Part shown: in pieces, positions 59,587-64,000 of the stretch
Position numbering within the stretch: the first letter of the stretch is position 1
Layout of the letters: each line of letters starts with the position of its first letter
Notes under the pieces: generated by a model
The model's database searches: none
What the model was told of the DNA's origin: nothing
The model's input: only the letters and a program-made list of their open reading frames with translations
Made by a program: the position numbers and the translations under genes
Assembly: GCF_000471625.1 (NCBI RefSeq)
Contig: NZ_AUSW01000015.1
Location: forward strand, 62,001 to 126,000
From: Psychrobacter aquaticus CMS 56
GTDB lineage: Bacteria; Pseudomonadota; Gammaproteobacteria; Pseudomonadales; Moraxellaceae
Direction: 5' to 3'
DNA length: 64,000 nucleotides

Positions 59587-61080
59587 ATGAATGCAATTTA
59601 CTTATGTGCGATAGCACAACCTTGGATAAGTGTTATCAAGCAACTTGATTGTCAGTTTAATATAAAGCCCTCCTATATTGTCCATTGGAAAAACGATAAA
59701 AAACAATTTATCAAAGCGAATTTGAAAAGTTGTCATTTACAGCAAATAGATGATGCTTGGAAAGGTTTAGGGTTTCCAGCAGCAGCAGATCGATACATTT
59801 TTGACGAACAAGAGCTTAAAGAGATATCTTCTTATGAGCTTGTAGCGTTAAAAATGATGGACAGACTTGATCCCGATGGAGAGTCTTTTCCATTCAATAC
59901 ACGTTTATATTTTTTTCGTGACCTATTAGGCTATTGGTTCAATATTGTTGAGCAGAGAAATATAGATATAGTCATCTCTCCCTCTGTACCGCATAGGGTG
60001 TTTGATTACGCACTTTACGTTGTGTGTAAGATGAAGAGCATAAAATTTTTAATGTTTCAATTGACTCCATTTGGTAGTAACAGCATTTTGATTAACGATA
60101 TTGAAAAAATGCCATTGCCATCAGATGACGGGATAGAGTATTTATTACCTTCAAAGGAAGTTCAAGAAAAAATAACCAAGGTGTATGAGGATTATAATAA
60201 AGCCGTACCAGATTATATGGTCAAGCACGAAGCTAATGCTAAAAAAGACTATGCTAAATTATCCTTATCTTACTCAAAAAAGCTCAGTCAATCTTACAAA
60301 TTATTAACTTCATCACCCAATACTTATTGGGTGGAAAGTGGCTTCTTGCCTAACGAAACGCAGTATTCGTGGTTTAAGTTTTATGCTATGCAGCTCAAAC
60401 GTAAAAATATGGTTGAGACTATTAAGAAAGATTATAGCGATATTGTAATACAGGAGTTGCCTAATAGTTTTGTACTGGTTGCTCTTCATTATCAACCTGA
60501 AGAAACATCATGTCCAACGGGTGGTACTTATTCAGATCAGATTTTAATGATTCAGTTATTAAATCAGCAGTTACCTGAAAATACCACTATTCTGGTAAAA
60601 GAACATAAGTCTCAGTTCTATTCTCACCAAGAGAGTGCTTCAGGCCGCAATTCACTTTTTTATAGGCGTATTTCTCAAATATCTGATCGCATAAAATTTG
60701 TATCTGAGAGCCATGATCCCTTTGAGTTAATAGATCAAGCACAAGCAGTGGTCACCATTAGTGGTACAATTGGTTGGGAAAGTGCAATCAGAGGTACGCC
60801 AGTTCTTGTATTCGGTAGAGCTTGGTATGAAGGAATGCCTAGAGTATTTAAAGTAAAAACCAAAAGTGATATTTTAGAGGCATGGCGACAATTATCAGAA
60901 CAAAAAGATAAAGATTGTCAGTCTGAAATGATGAGATTTCATGCAAAGTTAGAAAAGAAATTTGTAAGGGCAAAGCATTATAAGTCTTATTTGAATAATG
61001 AAGATGTCACTATGGCTGAATCCGTCGACAATATTGTTCATGGAATAGTAAAATTTTTAGAATTGAAATCGAATATCTAG
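59587..61080 (+). CDS. Capsule polysaccharide transferase-like protein (KpsC/KpsS type)
   Basis: The 497-aa protein matches the capsule synthesis (PF05159-type) family in its C-terminal half: V-L-V-A-L-H-Y-Q-P-E-E-T-S-C-P-T-G-G (about 298-315), I-L-V-K-E-H-K-S-Q-F, and T-I-S-G-T-I-G-W-E-S-A-I-R-G-T-P-V-L-V-F-G (about 396-416). Those proteins are GT-B type CMP-Kdo transferases. Here, beside a CMP-nonulosonate pathway, it may transfer that sugar. It is more AT-rich than the genes before it. Confidence 0.72.
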   Translation: MNAIYLCAIAQPWISVIKQLDCQFNIKPSYIVHWKNDKKQFIKANLKSCHLQQIDDAWKGLGFPAAADRYIFDEQELKEISSYELVALKMMDRLDPDGESFPFNTRLYFFRDLLGYWFNIVEQRNIDIVISPSVPHRVFDYALYVVCKMKSIKFLMFQLTPFGSNSILINDIEKMPLPSDDGIEYLLPSKEVQEKITKVYEDYNKAVPDYMVKHEANAKKDYAKLSLSYSKKLSQSYKLLTSSPNTYWVESGFLPNETQYSWFKFYAMQLKRKNMVETIKKDYSDIVIQELPNSFVLVALHYQPEETSCPTGGTYSDQILMIQLLNQQLPENTTILVKEHKSQFYSHQESASGRNSLFYRRISQISDRIKFVSESHDPFELIDQAQAVVTISGTIGWESAIRGTPVLVFGRAWYEGMPRVFKVKTKSDILEAWRQLSEQKDKDCQSEMMRFHAKLEKKFVRAKHYKSYLNNEDVTMAESVDNIVHGIVKFLELKSNI

Positions 61081-61206
61081 ATTAATAGTTATTTAATAGT
61101 ATACAAAAGACGCCTGTTGTAAAGATTGATTCGTATATGGTCTTGGTCTATCTTATATGATGTATAAATAGTATCTACAATAAAAAATCTATCGGAATGT
61201 TGAATT

Positions 61207-62211
61207 ATGACTATTTATTTACTTACTCTTCCTAATGGTGCTTTTGGCAGTGCTGGTCAGAGCTGGAAGATGCTAGATTTAGAAAAAATAAAATCTCAAT
61301 TGGATTTTAAGGTCATTGTTAAATCAATCTTGGATATAGAGAATATTGTTTTCAATAATGATGATATTTTAATTTATACATCCTCCCCTGATGAAAATAT
61401 CAGAACATTTCTAAAAAACTCTTTATTTTACGTGAAAGATAAAATTAAGCTAATACCCAGCTTTGAGTTATTAATGGCACATGAAGATAAAGGTTTTCAA
61501 GAAGTATTAAAAAAACATAAGAATATTGGAGATTTAAACGGTCGATATATATTTGACGTAGACGATCATTCTTTGCCTTTTCCAAAGGTGTTAAAAACCT
61601 CTCAAGGAGCTGGCAGTTCAGGAGTTTTCTTGGTAAAGAAAAAGAAAGATCTTAAAAATATACGAAAAGACTTTCTTAATGAAGCTTTGAAAAGGAAATT
61701 AATCAATACACAACGCAAGTTTAAGTTAAGTCGTTCTGAGTATAAAATATATAGCTACTCTAAAAAGCTATTTTACCCTTTCGTCGAGCAAGATTTTATT
61801 CCTAATTTACAACACGATTTTAAGGTATTAGTTTTTGGAAATCGTTACTTCGTACTCAAAAGATCTATCAGAAAAAATGATTTTAGAGCGAGTGGCAGTG
61901 GGGATTTTGAGTTTATTGAGCCATCGCAAGCAGTTCTAGACTATGCCAAAAAAATATCCTTAGCATTAGATAATCCGTATTTGTCTTTAGATATTGCCCA
62001 ATCTGATAGAGGGTGCCATTTGATAGAGTTTCAAGGTACTAATTTTGGTCCTTATACTTTATTAAATGCGTCATATAGATATGTATTTAAAGACAATGAG
62101 TGGCTTAAAGAAGAAAATTGTAAAGATCTAGAGGCAAACTATGGCTATGCCCTAAATCACTATATCAATACGAAGTTACGTTCTTCTGATCTTCATAAAG
62201 ATAAGTTATGA
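61207..62211 (+). CDS. ATP-grasp ligase (RimK-like) in capsule locus
   Basis: The 334-aa protein has an ATP-grasp core from about residue 100: K-T-S-Q-G-A-G-S-S-G-V-F (about 131-142), D-F-K-V-L-V-F-G-N-R-Y-F-V-L-K-R-S-I-R near 206, and S-L-D-I-A-Q-S...L-I-E-F-Q-G-T-N (about 259-280) with the metal-binding acids. Such enzymes join a carboxylate to an amine. Its position suggests amide linkage of an amino acid to a uronic or nonulosonic acid. It has an unclear N-terminal domain (1-90). Stop overlaps the ugd remnant. Confidence 0.75.
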   Translation: MTIYLLTLPNGAFGSAGQSWKMLDLEKIKSQLDFKVIVKSILDIENIVFNNDDILIYTSSPDENIRTFLKNSLFYVKDKIKLIPSFELLMAHEDKGFQEVLKKHKNIGDLNGRYIFDVDDHSLPFPKVLKTSQGAGSSGVFLVKKKKDLKNIRKDFLNEALKRKLINTQRKFKLSRSEYKIYSYSKKLFYPFVEQDFIPNLQHDFKVLVFGNRYFVLKRSIRKNDFRASGSGDFEFIEPSQAVLDYAKKISLALDNPYLSLDIAQSDRGCHLIEFQGTNFGPYTLLNASYRYVFKDNEWLKEENCKDLEANYGYALNHYINTKLRSSDLHKDKL

Positions 62212-62377
62212 AATGAGCAATTGTAGGAACTGGGTATGTGGGACTTTCTAATGCAATGATATTTGCCCGGCCTCATGAATAGCCACCACTGATATTTTTC
62301 CTGAAACAATTGAGTGGCTTAATAAGCTAGTTCCTGCTGTTAAGAGTAAGAATATTTTAAAATCTTTAAACGTATAA
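62208..62377 (+). pseudogene. ugd: Decayed 5' fragment of ugd (UDP-glucose 6-dehydrogenase)
   Basis: Starting at ATG 62208 the frame reads M-K-stop-A-I-V-G-T-G-Y-V-G-L-S-N-A-M-I-F-A, which is the typical Ugd start with a TGA at codon 3. After a stop at 62280 the continuation lies in another frame (T-T-D-I-F-P-E-T-I-E-W-L-N-K) to a stop at 62375. The rest of the gene, about 1 kb, is missing. ATG overlaps the ATP-grasp stop, so the intact gene was once coupled to it. Confidence 0.75.
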
Positions 62378-62486
62378 CCGGAACAAGTATTGGGGACTGC
62401 ATTTTAAATTTTGTTTATTGGTATAAAGAGTATTATTTAACATAGAAAGAGAAATTTATTTATAAATAATACAAGAGAGTTTAATA

Positions 62487-63605
62487 ATGAAAGTAGTACA
62501 CATAATAACAGGTCTAGATAATGGAGGCGCCGAGGGTGTTCTTTACCGTTTAGTGACATATGATCAAGATAATGAGCATGTGATAATCTCCATGATGGAC
62601 GAAGGTAAATATGGAGCGCTATTATCTGAACAAGGGTTTGTCGTCCACTGTTTAGGTATGAAATCAGGGAAAATCTCAATACAAGCTGTTTTAAAGCTTT
62701 ATAAATATTTGAGAGAAGCAAGTCCAGATGTAGTGCAAACCTGGATGTATCATGCGGATTTACTAGGTGGTATTGTTGCGAGAAGTTTGGGCATTAAAAA
62801 AGTTTTTTGGAATATCAGACAAAGTTGTTTTGATGAACGTTATGTTAAATCTAGTACAATAAAAATTGCAAATATATGTTCCAAACTAAGTAGTGTCATC
62901 CCCTCTAAAATTGTCTCATGTTCTACTAGAGCCGTAGAGGAACATATTAAGTTAGGTTATTGTAAGAATAAAATAGTAGTCATCGAAAATGGCTATGATT
63001 TGGATCTTTTCAAAGCTGACGATTATTCTCGTATAGAAACTAGAAATTCGTTAGGTATTGGTCAATATCCAGTATTAGGAATGGTCGGTAGATATAACCC
63101 TCAAAAAGATCATAAAAATTTAATTCACGCTTTAAGCATAGTAGATAAAAAGGGATATCAGTTCGAGTTGCTCTTAGTGGGCCGAGATTTAAATGAAAGT
63201 AATACTGAGTTATTGAGTATTATTAATAAATACGGTTTGAAAGATAAGGTTCACTTGTTAGACCAAAGAGCAGATATTCAAAATATTATGAATGCACTGG
63301 ATATTCATATACTAAGCTCTACTAGCGAAGGTTTTCCTAACGTAGTTGCTGAGGCTATGGCATGTAGTACCCCATGCATAGTAACTAACGTTGGTGATTC
63401 TAAATTAATAGTAGATAAGTATGGTATTGTGGTCGAACCTCGTAATGCTAATGAGTTAGCAGAAGGTATCATCACTATGATGGATACTATGTCTAATGAT
63501 AAAGAGTGGGATTGTTTAAAAAACGATTGCTCTACTCATATTAACGAAAATTTTAGCATTCAGTCTATGGTGTTAAGATACAACAAAGTTTGGAACAATG
63601 ATTAA
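62487..63605 (+). CDS. Glycosyltransferase family 4
   Basis: The 372-aa GT-B enzyme has G-L-D-N-G-G-A-E-G-V-L near residue 9, N-G-Y-D-L-D-L-F near 168, G-R-Y-N-P-Q-K-D-H-K-N-L near 192, and the E-x7-E region S-T-S-E-G-F-P-N-V-V-A-E-A-M-A near 278-292. It adds a sugar from an NDP donor to the growing repeat unit; the sugar is unknown. It follows the ugd fragment and is AT-rich, indicating lateral exchange in this part of the locus. Confidence 0.9.
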   Translation: MKVVHIITGLDNGGAEGVLYRLVTYDQDNEHVIISMMDEGKYGALLSEQGFVVHCLGMKSGKISIQAVLKLYKYLREASPDVVQTWMYHADLLGGIVARSLGIKKVFWNIRQSCFDERYVKSSTIKIANICSKLSSVIPSKIVSCSTRAVEEHIKLGYCKNKIVVIENGYDLDLFKADDYSRIETRNSLGIGQYPVLGMVGRYNPQKDHKNLIHALSIVDKKGYQFELLLVGRDLNESNTELLSIINKYGLKDKVHLLDQRADIQNIMNALDIHILSSTSEGFPNVVAEAMACSTPCIVTNVGDSKLIVDKYGIVVEPRNANELAEGIITMMDTMSNDKEWDCLKNDCSTHINENFSIQSMVLRYNKVWNND

Positions 63606-64000
63606 ACTATGTTTGCAGTAGATTCAATGTTCTGAGTCAGTATTATGTAGTAAAGCCTATACAATTAAGCTAAGAATTTTTTTATCATAAAAGAGTTCTT
63701 AATATGAGTAATGTAATTGAATTTTAGTATGTTTATTCAGGCAATCATATTAGAGAAAATTGGCGTTATATATGAAAATATAGTCACTTAATTTATGATT
63801 GTTCGTCCCAATTAAAGTTCAAATTAGAGAATAAAGAGAAGCATGGCTTTGTTCTGACATGAAAATAAAAAATTTATCGATCGGGGAAAAATCACTTAAA
63901 GACTGAAATTCTATGTTTAGATTAAATGGCATATAACTTATCTAGACTACTTTAGGATATTGATTCTAATCATTGTATCTCCGTTTTTTAAGTTAAATGT
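63606..64000. other. AT-rich stretch without intact gene at window end
   Basis: About 395 bp with stop codons in all frames. Short open pieces on + near 63,704-63,900 look like decayed coding sequence but I cannot name a family. The locus probably continues beyond the edge. Confidence 0.5.

Noticed and set aside
63830..63870. Insertion-sequence end-like motif (ATGGCTTTGTTC)
   Set aside because: The likeness to IS6-type ends is short and no inverted partner is present.

Overview
The window looks like a Psychrobacter-type Moraxellaceae chromosome. The evidence is moderate GC content, NadA/NadB/NadC with an NrtR-type regulator, a Moraxellaceae-like wza-wzb-wzc capsule locus, and an orphan UmuD-like protease. 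The genus is inferred from protein character, not from a search. There are three blocks.

(1) About 1-31,680: most of a transposable, Mu-type prophage whose far end lies outside the window or has been lost. Its layout is split. A repressor sits near 24.2 kb. The early/transposition module (Ner/Cro-like regulator, DDE transposase, AAA+ ATPase, DUF3164, HU, GemA, Mor) runs rightward on +. Lysis, packaging, head and a P2-type contractile tail run leftward on -. This is the BcepMu-like arrangement rather than that of Mu. Two cargo blocks interrupt it: a repressor-linked - strand set (21.5-23.8 kb: zinc-ribbon/TM protein, lipoprotein, excalibur protein, 306-aa protein) and a + strand set (12.0-13.8 kb: UmuD-like protease, membrane/coiled-coil protein, acidic 110-aa protein). 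Control elements seen are two repressor-operator-like dyads, a four-copy 28-bp motif preceding late genes, several intrinsic terminators, a tail-chaperone frameshift and a nested scaffold start. Short repeats near 31.6 kb may be transposase sites at the prophage end.

(2) About 31.8-44.1 kb: host genes. These are an OmpA-type lipoprotein, LysO-like exporter, nadB-nadA (-), divergent nrtR (+), nadC, MarC and ArgO/LysE-type membrane proteins, three tandem paralogous proteins of unknown function, and rluB. A palindrome between nadA and nrtR recurs, slightly degenerate, upstream of nadC and is a good candidate NrtR operator. A MITE-like element abuts the nadB stop codon, and a second intergenic repeat occurs twice.

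(3) About 44.7-64 kb: a capsule/surface polysaccharide locus, all on +. It has export and control genes (wza, wzb, wzc), a membrane 4,6-dehydratase, uronic-acid genes (tviB, tviC), a PglK/MsbA-like ABC flippase, then a nonulosonic-acid block (PseB-like dehydratase, PseF-like cytidylyltransferase, RmlD-like reductase, NeuB-family synthase, GT2). A KpsC/KpsS-like transferase, an ATP-grasp ligase, a decayed ugd fragment and a GT4 follow. No aminotransferase, acetyltransferase or UDP-hydrolase is present in the nonulosonic block, and a reductase sits where they would be expected. This suggests a 7-hydroxy, 9-deoxy sugar acid rather than pseudaminic acid. The locus continues beyond the right edge.
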